Shown here piece after piece: positions 7,069 to 13,086 of a DNA stretch of 13,086 bases. How positions within the stretch are numbered: position 1 is the stretch's first letter; each line of letters opens with the position of its first letter. Made by a program: the position numbers and the translations under genes. This DNA comes from Pavlovales sp. CCMP2436 (Eukaryota; Haptophyta; Pavlovophyceae; Pavlovales). The stretch is taken from NCBI GenBank assembly GCA_026770615.1, contig MU631308.1, forward strand, positions 262,644 to 275,729, in the 5' to 3' direction. The notes below the pieces were generated by a model, which was not told the DNA's origin, ran no database searches, and was given only the letters and a program-made list of their open reading frames with translations.

Positions 7069-8587
7069 CCAGCAATGGGAAATCCTGCCCGCACTCACGT
7101 CGGCATTATGCGCACCTATGTGCTTCCAGTTCGTCACACGCCACACAAAACTCATACATGCACTCAGACACCAACCACCGACAGCGGAGAAACCACAATT
7201 GTGCAGCCCCCATGTCGGAGTCGACGGTTCATTTATCAAACCAGATGGAAACGGCAAGGCTCGAGCAGCCGGTGCGGCGTGTTTTTACGTACTCCCATCA
7301 CACCACATCCGCGGCACGACACATGCCCCAGAGGCACATATCTTCACCTGCACATTCTCAGGCGATCATACGGTTGTCAACGCAGAATGCAATGCGGTCA
7401 CACTGGCCTTACAAGCACTGACTCACGAGCAAGAGCTATTCATGGGATGGGGCCATGACACAGGCGTAAAACGCCTAGACCGGCACAGAGGGCACCTAGA
7501 CTGGCACAGAGGGCACCTAGACCGCAACCCCCAACCACACGGGTTAAGGGATCCCACGAGCTATGATGCAAAGCCTCACCTCTACCGCCTACTCAGCCTC
7601 AAACAACGTGACGAGGCTCACGGACGCTACAGGAACGCGACTCACACTGCGGCTCATTCCAAATCGGATGATGAAGTAGCCATAATTCGAAATACCCCGG
7701 GAGCGGTATGTCACGATGACGCCTCGAGATCTAGAATAGTGACAGCAGAGACGCTAAAGAAAGCGACCCGGCTGCTCATCTCCACACGAGGCGACTACTG
7801 ACGCAGCCAGACTGATTTGCCTCCCCACCTCCAACCCCCGGCTGTCATAAAGCTCGTGCAGAACGCATTGAGCGACTGGGGCTCAAAGACAGTAGCAGTA
7901 CACAGAGAAGCCGCCACAGTAAAGCTCACAAAAAACACGCTTACGGCTCATTGCTGGGCAATGGCGGCCACTGCGACAGGAAACATCATCACAACCGACC
8001 AACGAGCAGCACGCCATGCGCTAATAGACAGAGTTGCGAGGGATCGTCGCCTAGAGAAGAGAGGCCCCGTCAAACATGCCCCCGGCATAGGTAGAATCGC
8101 CAATGTAGAAGCCATGTGGTCAAAAGAGAGCACGACGGCTCTGCGCCTCCCACGAGTCAGGGGCCAACGGCGACCCACGGAAAAGTACACCAAACACATG
8201 GTCAGATTGATACTCGGATCATACCGCCACAATGCTGAGTGGGCAGCACAATTTCCGGCGATGGCCACCACTGCAATTCCCATTGACGGAAAGTCCGAAA
8301 CAATGGACCTCACTTGCCCTCAATGCAGAGCACTCAACTCACAAGTCACAAAGCATCACCTATACCACGAGTGCTCGTCAACGGAAAAGCATTGCCGCGA
8401 CCTCCACCGCTCTCTCTGCAAGGAACTGTCCCCGCGCCTGGGACCCGCCAAATCAAAATCAATGGCGACACACATGATATCTCAGCCGGACTACTTCACC
8501 GGAAGGGTAGGATTAAGTGTCAAAGAAGAGCCCAGAAATAAGGACGTCGACACCGGTGACGCACCCAAGCCCGGCGACTTACACTAG
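7069..8587 (+). pseudogene. Pol fragment: RNase H plus C-terminal zinc motif, copy 4
   Basis: One frame runs the whole length, broken only by TGA at 7799-7801. Counting from 7118, the RNase H fold shows the first catalytic Asp at residue 36 (GVDGSF), Glu at 90 (NAECNAVTLALQAL), an AHS motif (THTAAHSKSDD) and a late DDAS that fits the last Asp. The third acidic position is unclear because a 21-bp tandem repeat lies there. After the stop, 7817-8587 matches copy 1: TDQRAARHALIDRVAR, RLILGSYRHNAEWAAQF, then TCPQCRALNSQ...HHLYHEC. RNase H would remove the RNA strand after first-strand synthesis. The frame ends at TAG 8585-8587, where copy 1 has TCG and reads eleven codons further. A short open stretch upstream of 7118 (WEILPALTSALCAP) belongs to the same frame. 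Confidence 0.75.
7475..7524 (+). repeat. 21-bp tandem repeat inside RNase H
   Basis: CTAGACCGGCACAGAGGGCA(C) occurs twice, followed by a partial third unit, coding for LDRHRGH repeats in frame. It lies between the catalytic Glu and the His motif, where the third acidic residue of RNase H would be expected. Confidence 0.85.
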
Positions 8588-8791
8588 TCACTACAATTTC
8601 CTACGCCATAGCCTCAGAATGCACAAATCACGCGAAGCGGCAATCGAAGCCTTAGCGGCGTCAACCAAGGACAGTATATTTCTATAATATGACGCGTATT
8701 AGTTTAAGGTAGCCATGTGGACCGCCCAGACAGCTGAGCGGGCAGCAAGGAAACTGAATCAAAACACAGCACCAGCGGCCATACCACCTAT

Positions 8792-8895
8792 ACTTACTGA
8801 TAGGGTTTTAAGCTGGCGTCTGACTGTTCTGAATGTTTTGCTGGTCTGATCGCTGCGTCGCCGATTGCCTGCTGTGTGCCTTAGTCGGCTGCGCT
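8792..8895 (-). other. Remnant of the captured GC-rich segment, copy 4
   Basis: About 104 bp match 2628-2730 of copy 1 in reverse complement, including the complement of the captured ORF's stop (TTAGTCGGCTGCGCT). The remaining 227 bp or so present in copy 1 are absent, with the join at GCGCT|CCTATACAATACGAG. An internal deletion after capture is the simplest explanation. Confidence 0.6.
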
Positions 8896-9113
8896 CCTAT
8901 ACAATACGAGCCCATACCCCCAACGGACAGCATCGCTCAAAATAAGGAACCATCAGCCTTACCTCCTATGCAGTATGAGCGCATACCCCCAAAAGACAGC
9001 ATCGCCCGAAACGAAGACCCAGCTGCCATACCACCTATGCAGTATGAGCCCATACCCCTAACGGACAGCATCGCCCAAATCGAGGCACCAGCGGCTATAC
9101 CATTTCTGCGGTA
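8896..9113 (+). repeat. 69-bp coding tandem repeats, copy 4
   Basis: Three full units of the 23-residue repeat, in phase and more regular than in copy 1. A fourth unit (YESIPPADSIAQYEPI) survives between the two MITEs at 9281-9328, and degenerate units follow at 9622-9680. Confidence 0.85.
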
Positions 9114-9280
9114 CAGGGGATCGCGGGCAATAAGAACGGCGCTTTTTGAGGCTGAGGCTGAGTTTCTTAGTAAATTACATACAAAAAATTGTTAAATTTT
9201 GGTTAAAATTTCTATCGAAGGGCTAAAAATCGAGGCTCAGTTTCTTAACGCGACGGTTTCTTATTGCCCGCGATCCCCTG
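9114..9280. mobile_element. MITE copy B, 167 bp, TA target duplication
   Basis: The left end CAGGGGATCGCGGGCAATAA and the right end, its exact complement, are flanked by TA (9112-9113, 9281-9282). It is the same length as copy A. The intact empty site, CTACGGTATGAGCCC on the element strand, survives in copy 2 around 6750-6751. Confidence 0.92.
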
Positions 9281-9328
9281 TATGAGTCTATACCTCCAGC
9301 GGACAGCATTGCTCAGTATGAGCCCATA

Positions 9329-9621
9329 CAGGGGATCGCGGGCAATAAGAACGGCAGTTTTTGAGGCTGAGGCTGAGTTTCTTAGCAAATTACATATATA
9401 TATATTAATATGTAAGCGGCTTAGCAAAAGCACATCTGACTTAGAACTACCATTATCTATGGCTAACAGGCCTAGACCCAGTGCATATATATATGGATAT
9501 ATATATCCATGTATATTACATACAAACTATGGTTAAAATTATGTTATAATTACTATTGAAGGGCTAAAACACGAGGCTCAGTTTCTTAACACGACGGTTT
9601 CTTATTGCTTGCGATCCCCTG
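9329..9621. mobile_element. MITE copy C, 293 bp (167 bp plus a 126-bp nested insertion)
   Basis: Left TIR CAGGGGATCGCGGGCAATAA; right TIR complement CAGGGGATCGCAAGCAATAA. TA flanks at 9327-9328 and 9622-9623. Copy 2 preserves the empty site at 6701-6702 (element strand TCCATATCCCCAACGGC). It lies only 48 bp from copy B in the same repeat array. Confidence 0.92.
9397..9514. mobile_element. 118-bp insertion nested in MITE copy C
   Basis: Compared with copies A and B, this stretch is extra and is flanked by direct repeats ATTACATA (9389-9396 and 9515-9522), as expected for an 8-bp target duplication. It is AT-rich at both ends, with a GGATATATATATCC palindrome near the right end and no coding capacity. 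Clear TIRs cannot be told apart from the TA-rich background. Replication slippage on ATTACATA would not explain the unique middle (AGCACATCTGACTTAGAAC). Confidence 0.6.
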
Positions 9622-10163
9622 TATCCCCAACGGCTGTACCAACTATACAGCAAGAGCCCATATACCCAACGGACACTAGTGCACTAACCACCCCTGCCAA
9701 ACGAAGATGCCTGATGCGCAACCAACCTACGAATAATGAAGATTCATTCACAGGTGTAAACCCGACCATACCCTCCATGCAGCCTAAACCCATCCTCAGG
9801 CCCAGCCGAGGCCAGCAACGCTTACGCACATCAAGCGTGAAAATCGCAACTACAGACCGTCTCGAACTAAAACCTCATTGCTACCAGGAGCAGCCAGTCT
9901 CACCGAACCCAAATCAGAACCAGCCAGTAGTCCCGCCATAAACCACGAATCCGCAGCAGGCCCGTCATGCATGCACGCACTGATTCATGACAAGTCCGTC
10001 ATATTCATGCACCACTCACGCACACTGCGCTCAGCAACCAAACGGGCCTTTGAAACCGGCCAGTCACCCACGCTGTCGCACCACTCGGGCGACAAAAAAG
10101 CTAAATCCAAACATGAGCCAGCAAGCCCGCCACACCCCGCAACCCAAAGTCCTGCGCCCGAGG

Positions 10164-10185
10164 CCCACCCCCGTCAAGGGGTGGG
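10164..10185 (+). promoter_or_regulatory. Hairpin abutting the ORF2 stop, copy 4
   Basis: An eight-pair stem CCCACCCC/GGGGTGGG with loop CGTCAA, one base before TAG (10187-10189). The fragment at 10635-10660 keeps a mostly paired version with two wobbles and one mismatch. Confidence 0.5.
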
Positions 10186-10210
10186 ATAGAATGGGCCAGC
10201 AAATAAGCCG

Positions 10211-10255
10211 CGTATATTTGTGCTTTTGCCCCGGGCAAAAATCTCAACATATACG
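10211..10255 (+). promoter_or_regulatory. 3' UTR long stem-loop, copy 4
   Basis: CGTATAT at 10211 pairs with ATATACG ending at 10255, enclosing TTG/CAA and an inner TTTTGCCC/GGGCAAAA stem. It lies 21 nt after the ORF2 stop, as in the other copies. Confidence 0.5.
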
Positions 10256-10539
10256 AGCCAGGCTAGCGAGGAAGTAATGTATGGAATGCGCAAAGGTGGG
10301 CCGCACTAGCAGACGGTGCTGCATTTTCAGACGACGCGAGGGAGAGCAGTGGAGGTCGGTCAGCACGCCAGTCGAGAGTCGTCAGTCGTCGATCGTCGTG
10401 TGGCTGAACTGATCAGCGGTAGGGACGGTATCCGTGTGCTCGGGGTGGATCCCTAAAGCTGAGTGTTTTTCAACACTCAAATCCAGTGAGATCCTCCCGG
10501 GGCAGACATTAACCCCAGAAAATTACACGCATACGCGAC

Positions 10540-10860
10540 TCGACTCCCAAATCATTACTTTGTCAATAGCCTGTTTCACATATATTGCAATTTTTGCCCC
10601 GAGGGACAGAAATCCCAAATTTACGCGGCTCATCTGTTGGTCCAATCTATCCCACTCCTTGCCGGGGATGGACCTCGAGCGCAAGACTTTGGGATGCGGA
10701 AAATTGCGGGCTTGCTGGCGCATGATTGTCTGTCCCATGACAGCCTCCAACCGGGCCCGAGCGGTGAAAAACATTCGGATAAATGGACCTGCAGAGCACA
10801 CTGATACCGTCCCAACCACTAAGGCTGATCAGTAACACCACACGAATCCAGGAGACCGCA
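10540..10860 (-). mobile_element. Degenerate fragments of the same retroelement
   Basis: 10545-10745 aligns with 1340-1515 of copy 1 in the same orientation (TAGCCTG..TCACATATATTGC, GCCCCGAGGGACAGAAATC, GCGGGCTTGCTGGC). 10755-10855 aligns with the 3' terminal part (GTGAAAAACA, GAGCACACTGATACCGTCCC, GCTGATCAGT). The order of these two parts is the reverse of an intact 3' end, so at least two truncated or rearranged copies are present. From 10861 to 10957 I see nothing recognisable. Confidence 0.65.
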
Positions 10861-10957
10861 GGTGCTGCGACTTTTTATCTCCCAGGAGGTACATGACAGA
10901 CATTCTAGTTCGCCCTGCCCGGACAGGACGTCTATCCAGTTCTCAGCGTTTACGTTA

Positions 10958-11090
10958 GAGTTCATGAACCGCAAATGAACTGATTCATGAACTAGTGAAT
11001 TGTTCACTAGTTCACTTCATTCATCACCTCGGAGTCCCCCCCTTCATTCACTGGTTCATTCATCACCGGCAGAAATGGTGATTGGTTCAT
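10958..11090. repeat. Cluster of TTCATTCA / GTTCATGAAC motifs, left
   Basis: Dense repeats of TTCATTCA, TTCATGAA and GTTCA in both orientations, including the palindrome GTTCATGAAC and a hairpin at 10988-11014 with perfect 12-bp arms (TGAACTAGTGAA, TTG loop). ATCACC/GGTGAT adds a second small inverted repeat. A matching cluster lies at 11610-11735 on the other side of the hAT remnant, suggesting subterminal repeats of that transposon. From 11091 to 11374 I see no gene. Confidence 0.6.
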
Positions 11091-11374
11091 GAGACCCTCG
11101 GCTTGCTAGTGCACTTTGGGTGTGTCCAAACTTTGTGCTATACAACTAGAATAATGTCAAAAATCTTTGCTGGCGCAGTCTCACTGTAGACGCGAGGCTA
11201 TGTCTCGGTATACAGTTAGCGGCAGTGTACAAGCGGGGGGCTGGGTCGCTACAGTATGACGTACTCGTCTGTCTGGTCAGTACAGTAACTAACGTAACTG
11301 GAATTTCTGCCCCGCCCGGAGCCCGGCACGATGCTCATGCCAACAGATCGGGGCGCTGGTCGTGGAGAGCCCTC

Positions 11375-11500
11375 AATTTCTGCGAGCGTGTGCTCTCGGC
11401 CGCGAACCTGGTGCTCAATTATGGCAACATGTGCCTCTCTTCCAAGACCATTGAAATGCTTGTCATTCTCCGCGTCTGCCGCAAGTTCTTCGAGTACATG
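11375..11500 (+). pseudogene. hAT transposase C-terminal dimerisation region, remnant
   Basis: Within an open frame at 11225-11674, about 42 residues read NFCERVLSAANLVL then LSSKTIEMLVILR, followed by RKFFEYM. This follows the conserved hAT C-terminal pattern (S-x-x-E-R-x-F-S-x-A-x...L-x-x-x-x-x-E-x-L-x-x-L-R). The flanking residues of the frame show no transposase similarity, and no DDE core is visible, so this is a relic. The usual Phe before the Ser is Leu here. It might also be a domesticated fragment, but the short span argues for decay. Confidence 0.65.
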
Positions 11501-11609
11501 CGCAAAACGTACCCCCACCTTAGCCAGAGCAGTTTAACGAGACGATTGTCGCCTCAGCTGACTAGCGCCAGTGGCAATGGGAGGAGAGCCGCGTCAGCAT
11601 GTTCTGTGT

Positions 11610-11735
11610 TCATCAGGCTAGTTCATCCGACTGGGCGCCGCTCATCATTCATTCAGCGCCGATGCTGTTCATGAACGTTCAGAAATGTTCATTCGTGAAC
11701 CATAGCTATTTCTGTTGAATGAACTGTTTCATTCG
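11610..11735. repeat. Cluster of TTCATTCA / GTTCATGAAC motifs, right
   Basis: Contains CATCATTCATTCAGC, the palindrome GTTCATGAAC (about 11668-11677), TGTTCATTCGTGAACC and TTGAATGAACTGTTTCATTCG. A possible short TIR pair is AGTTCATGAACCGCAAA (about 10959) against the complement of the right end (AGTTCATTCAACAGAAA). No clean 8-bp target duplication is visible. Confidence 0.55.
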
Positions 11736-11820
11736 TATTGCATCCTGCCTTAATCCTAATGAACGCCGAACACTGTGTCTACCTGTCAAAACTCCCCTCC
11801 GTCGAATCTCCAAAACACAT

Positions 11821-11931
11821 CCCCGGATCCGAGTGTTTTGTTTTCAACGCTCTGGTTCGGGTTTCAAAACCATTCGGGGGCGGACGTATAACAAGAAATT
11901 TATACACATCACTTCAAAAAAAAAAAAAAAA
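11821..11931 (+). mobile_element. Diverged retroelement 3' end followed by an A16 run
   Basis: GGATCC, GAGTGTTTTG..TTTTCAACGCTC and CGGGGGCGGACGTATAACAA align in order with the last 80 bp of copy 4 and the complement of copy 2 (GGATCC, GAGTGTTTTTCAACACTC, CGGGGACGGACGTTTAACTAG). Sixteen A residues follow at 11916-11931, about 15 bp past the aligned end. This is an old solo 3' end, the nearest to the right-hand gene. Confidence 0.5.
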
Positions 11932-12171
11932 CGGTTCACCCTTTTGGTAGTTATAAAAAATACAAGGTTCTCTAACAACTGCCCTGCACGTGCAGGATGC
12001 CTATCTGTCAATATCTCCCCTTCCCCGGGTAGTACCCCCCCGGGAGGGTCCCGGAGGGCCCTGTCTGGGACCAGGGCAACCCACATCGAACCAGGTGCAC
12101 TTTTTTAAAAAAAGGTGAGCGGTTTTGTAACGACTTCGGGAGGCCTGAGCAGGAACCTGTGAGTGGCTGCG
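11932..12171 (+). promoter_or_regulatory. Upstream region of the CFAP97-like gene
   Basis: It contains a 14-bp perfect palindrome CCTGCACGTGCAGG (11983-11996) with a CACGTG G-box core, GC-rich inverted repeats (CCCGGG pairs; GGTCCC...GGGACC around 12047-12072) and TTTTTTAAAAAAA at 12101-12113. The leftward gene at the other edge also has CACGTG and a T/A run before its start. A promoter and 5' UTR role is inferred from position. Confidence 0.35.
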
Positions 12172-13086
12172 ATGACCGAACGCCTGCACCTGCCGCAGAT
12201 CAACCGGCTCCCCCCGACAGAATATGGACACATCCGCGGGAGCCTGGTGCAGCGCCGAACCCTGCAGCGCGAGCAGGGGCGCCATCTCGCCAAGCTTAAG
12301 CGCATAAAACCCTCCATCGACAACAAGCCGCCGGGCCACTACGGCCACGTGGCGCACAACGCCAAGAAGGCGATGATGGTTGACGAGCGCTACGAGACGA
12401 TCGAGCGCTCCAACCGGCTGCTCCTCGAGCGGCTGCAGACCGTCATGCTCAACGACCAGGGCCACCTACCGCCTCTCCCGCACGCCAAGCGCGTTGGCCC
12501 CGCGTCGCTCAACGAGGACAGGTGGCCAGCACCACCCCCTCTGCGCCAACCTCAGCCGTCCTCTGTTGCAAAGCCGAGCCCTCCGTTTATGCTACCATAT
12601 CTGTGTCTCCCATCAGCTGCCTCCGAGTTGGAACAGTACCAGACGCATCATCCCTAACCTGGTGTGCTTAGCTGGGTTCCCACTCTATTTATATAGGAGC
12701 AGTACCAGGCGGAGCCAAACAGTGCATCCTCCCTACCCTGGTGCCTAGCCGGATTCCCATTCCCATGCTCTCAATATGCAGCACTCAGCCTCCTATGTGA
12801 CAACCATGTGTAACGTTTATGTCACATATGTAGGCGGAAGCGCGAGCGCGTTAAAGTCGCGAGGGAGAACGAGGGGATTGTCCGGCGGATCATGCAGCAG
12901 AAACCGGTGTACTCTGCGCGGGAAATGGAAGATGAGTACGCAAAGGCTCAGCAGTACGGCTCTATGATCCAGGTATATTTTCATGTTTTTATATTTGGTG
13001 GTGGTGTTGTGTTATGATCTGGTGTGCTTCTGCAGGGGTATAAAGCTGCCGCCAAATTCAATGACCGGACTTTTGATGTCTGCAAC
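12172..13086 (+). CDS. CFAP97/Hemingway-family cilium-flagellum protein (three exons, 3' partial)
   Basis: Exons 12172-12521, 12834-12972 and 13036-13086 join in phase into 180 residues running off the edge. An in-frame TGA (12160-12162) precedes ATG 12172, the first ATG of the frame. Residues 27-92 hold the family core: a basic lead (QRRTLQREQGRHLAKLKRIK), the PSIDNKPPGHYGHV match to the family's K-P-x-[IV]-D-x-K-x-P-P motif, then ERYETIERSNRLLLERLQTVM, matching the E-R-x-x-x-I-E-R-x-N-x-x-L-L-x-x-[IL] helix. Across the first intron the protein continues SLNEDR|RKRERVKVARENEGIVRRIM, a second coiled-coil-like family segment, then QQKPVYSAREMEDEY. CFAP97 proteins are linked to ciliary or flagellar axonemes, so the organism probably builds flagella. 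Single-domain family members are of similar or somewhat shorter length. Confidence 0.85.
12522..12833 (+). other. Intron 1 of the CFAP97-like gene, with an internal degenerate duplication
   Basis: It runs GTGGCC...TATGTAG, 312 bp, and splits an Arg codon after two bases. Splicing restores the frame to an ideal family sequence. Inside, 12629-12673 and 12696-12762 are degenerate copies of one unit (GGAACAGTACCAG / GGAGCAGTACCAG; CATC.TCCCTA.CCTGGTG; TTCCCA). Confidence 0.8.
12973..13035 (+). other. Intron 2 of the CFAP97-like gene
   Basis: GTATAT...TTCTGCAG, 63 bp, phase 0. It is AT/GT-rich with a TTATGATCT stretch before the acceptor. It shares the 11-mer CTGGTGTGCTT with intron 1 (12659-12669 and 13019-13029). 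Confidence 0.85.

Larger units (their letters stand above)
8619..10189 (+). pseudogene. Retroelement ORF2, copy 4, with stops, captured remnant and two MITEs
   Basis: ATG 8619 opens MHKSREAAIEALAAS..., the same N-terminus as copy 1, broken by TAA and TAG within 30 codons. The frame leads through KLNQNTAPAAIPP into the repeats (8896-9113: QYEPIPPTDSIAQNKEPSA, YERIPPKDSIARNEDPAA, YEPIPLTDSIAQIEAPAA). MITEs split it at 9114-9280 and 9329-9621. Without them the repeats continue in phase to PTAVPTIQQEPIYPTDTS and the basic part (9609-9941). A frameshift follows, then the C-terminal part (9878-10189: HALIHDKSVIFMHH, KKAKSKHEPASPP, ending PEAHPRQGVG and TAG at 10187-10189). Composition is Pro/Gln/Lys/Arg-rich with no known domain recognised. 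A structural or RNA-binding role is a guess. Confidence 0.65.
7064..10517 (+). mobile_element. LINE-like retrotransposon copy 4, 5'-truncated, with two MITE insertions
   Basis: On the plus strand: RNase H and zinc domains (7069-8587), ORF2 with 69-bp repeats (8619-10189), 3' UTR with stem-loops, and a 3' terminus near 10505-10517 (GATCCTCCCGGGGCAGACATT) that aligns with the CTAG ends of the other copies but has drifted. RT is missing: the 5' end lies in the linker just before RNase H, fused head to head to copy 3. It is colinear with copy 1, and each copy fills gaps in the other. Confidence 0.8.

Noticed and set aside
6850..10517. Twin priming (5' inversion) as the origin of the copy 3/copy 4 head-to-head join
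   Set aside because: The inverted part is the element's 3' end, which is also present at the end of copy 4. Twin priming inverts upstream sequence of the same RNA, so it does not fit simply.
10434..10835. Open frame across the 3' end of copy 4 and the following fragments
   Set aside because: It crosses the junction between unrelated element pieces, and no copy elsewhere conserves the frame.
11719..12108. Open frame across the A16 run and GC-rich upstream region
   Set aside because: It contains a poly-Lys stretch from A16, runs through a retroelement relic and shows no domain. Chance open frame.
12115..12152. A 38-bp 5' UTR intron (GTGAGC...GAGCAG)
   Set aside because: It is shorter than both real introns here, and nothing in the protein requires it.
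12001..12465. Minus-strand open frames over 12001-12465
   Set aside because: They are antisense to the CFAP97-like exon 1, which has family motifs and correct splicing.

Overview
This is nuclear DNA from a eukaryote, most likely a flagellated microbial one. Two GC-rich host genes sit at the edges. The right one has canonical GT-AG introns of 312 and 63 bp and encodes a member of the CFAP97/Hemingway cilium-flagellum family. A haptophyte-like or other GC-rich alga would fit, but nothing seen here fixes the lineage.

Layout. 1-109 is a TA microsatellite, probably intronic. 110-1035 (-) is the first exon of a signal-peptide-bearing protein with weak Mpv17/PMP22-like features. 1107-10517 is a cluster of copies of one non-LTR (LINE-like) retroelement family with very decayed coding regions: copy 1 (-, 1107-5805), copy 2 (-, 5806-6846, 5'-truncated), copy 3 (-, about 6850-7063, 3' end only) and a head-to-head copy 4 (+, about 7064-10517). 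10540-10860 and 11821-11905 hold further degenerate pieces of the family. 10958-11735 holds a decayed hAT transposase C-terminus between two clusters of TTCATTCA/GTTCATGAAC motifs. 12172-13086 (+) is the CFAP97-like gene, which runs off the right edge.

Pieced together from the copies, the retroelement reads 5'-[missing]-reverse transcriptase-linker-RNase H-CCHC-like zinc motif-stop-ORF2-3' UTR. ORF2 is a second ORF downstream of pol. It has a short N-terminal domain, a proline-rich 23-residue tandem repeat (core YEPIPPTDSIAQNE, 69 bp per unit) and a basic C-terminus. In copy 1 the pol stop and the ORF2 ATG lie one base apart (TAG-A-ATG). A short hairpin abuts the ORF2 stop, and a 45-50 nt stem-loop follows in the 3' UTR. 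The copies share a 3' end near CTAG with no poly(A).

A 167-bp MITE family with near-identical TIRs and TA target duplications has inserted three times into these copies. For two insertions the matching empty site is still present in copy 2. One MITE carries a further 118-bp insertion flanked by an 8-bp direct repeat. Inside the ORF2 repeat array of copy 1 is a GC-rich segment that looks like the 3' end of a captured gene, antisense to the element. No retroelement ORF is intact, so the middle of the window is a graveyard of nested transposons between two host genes.
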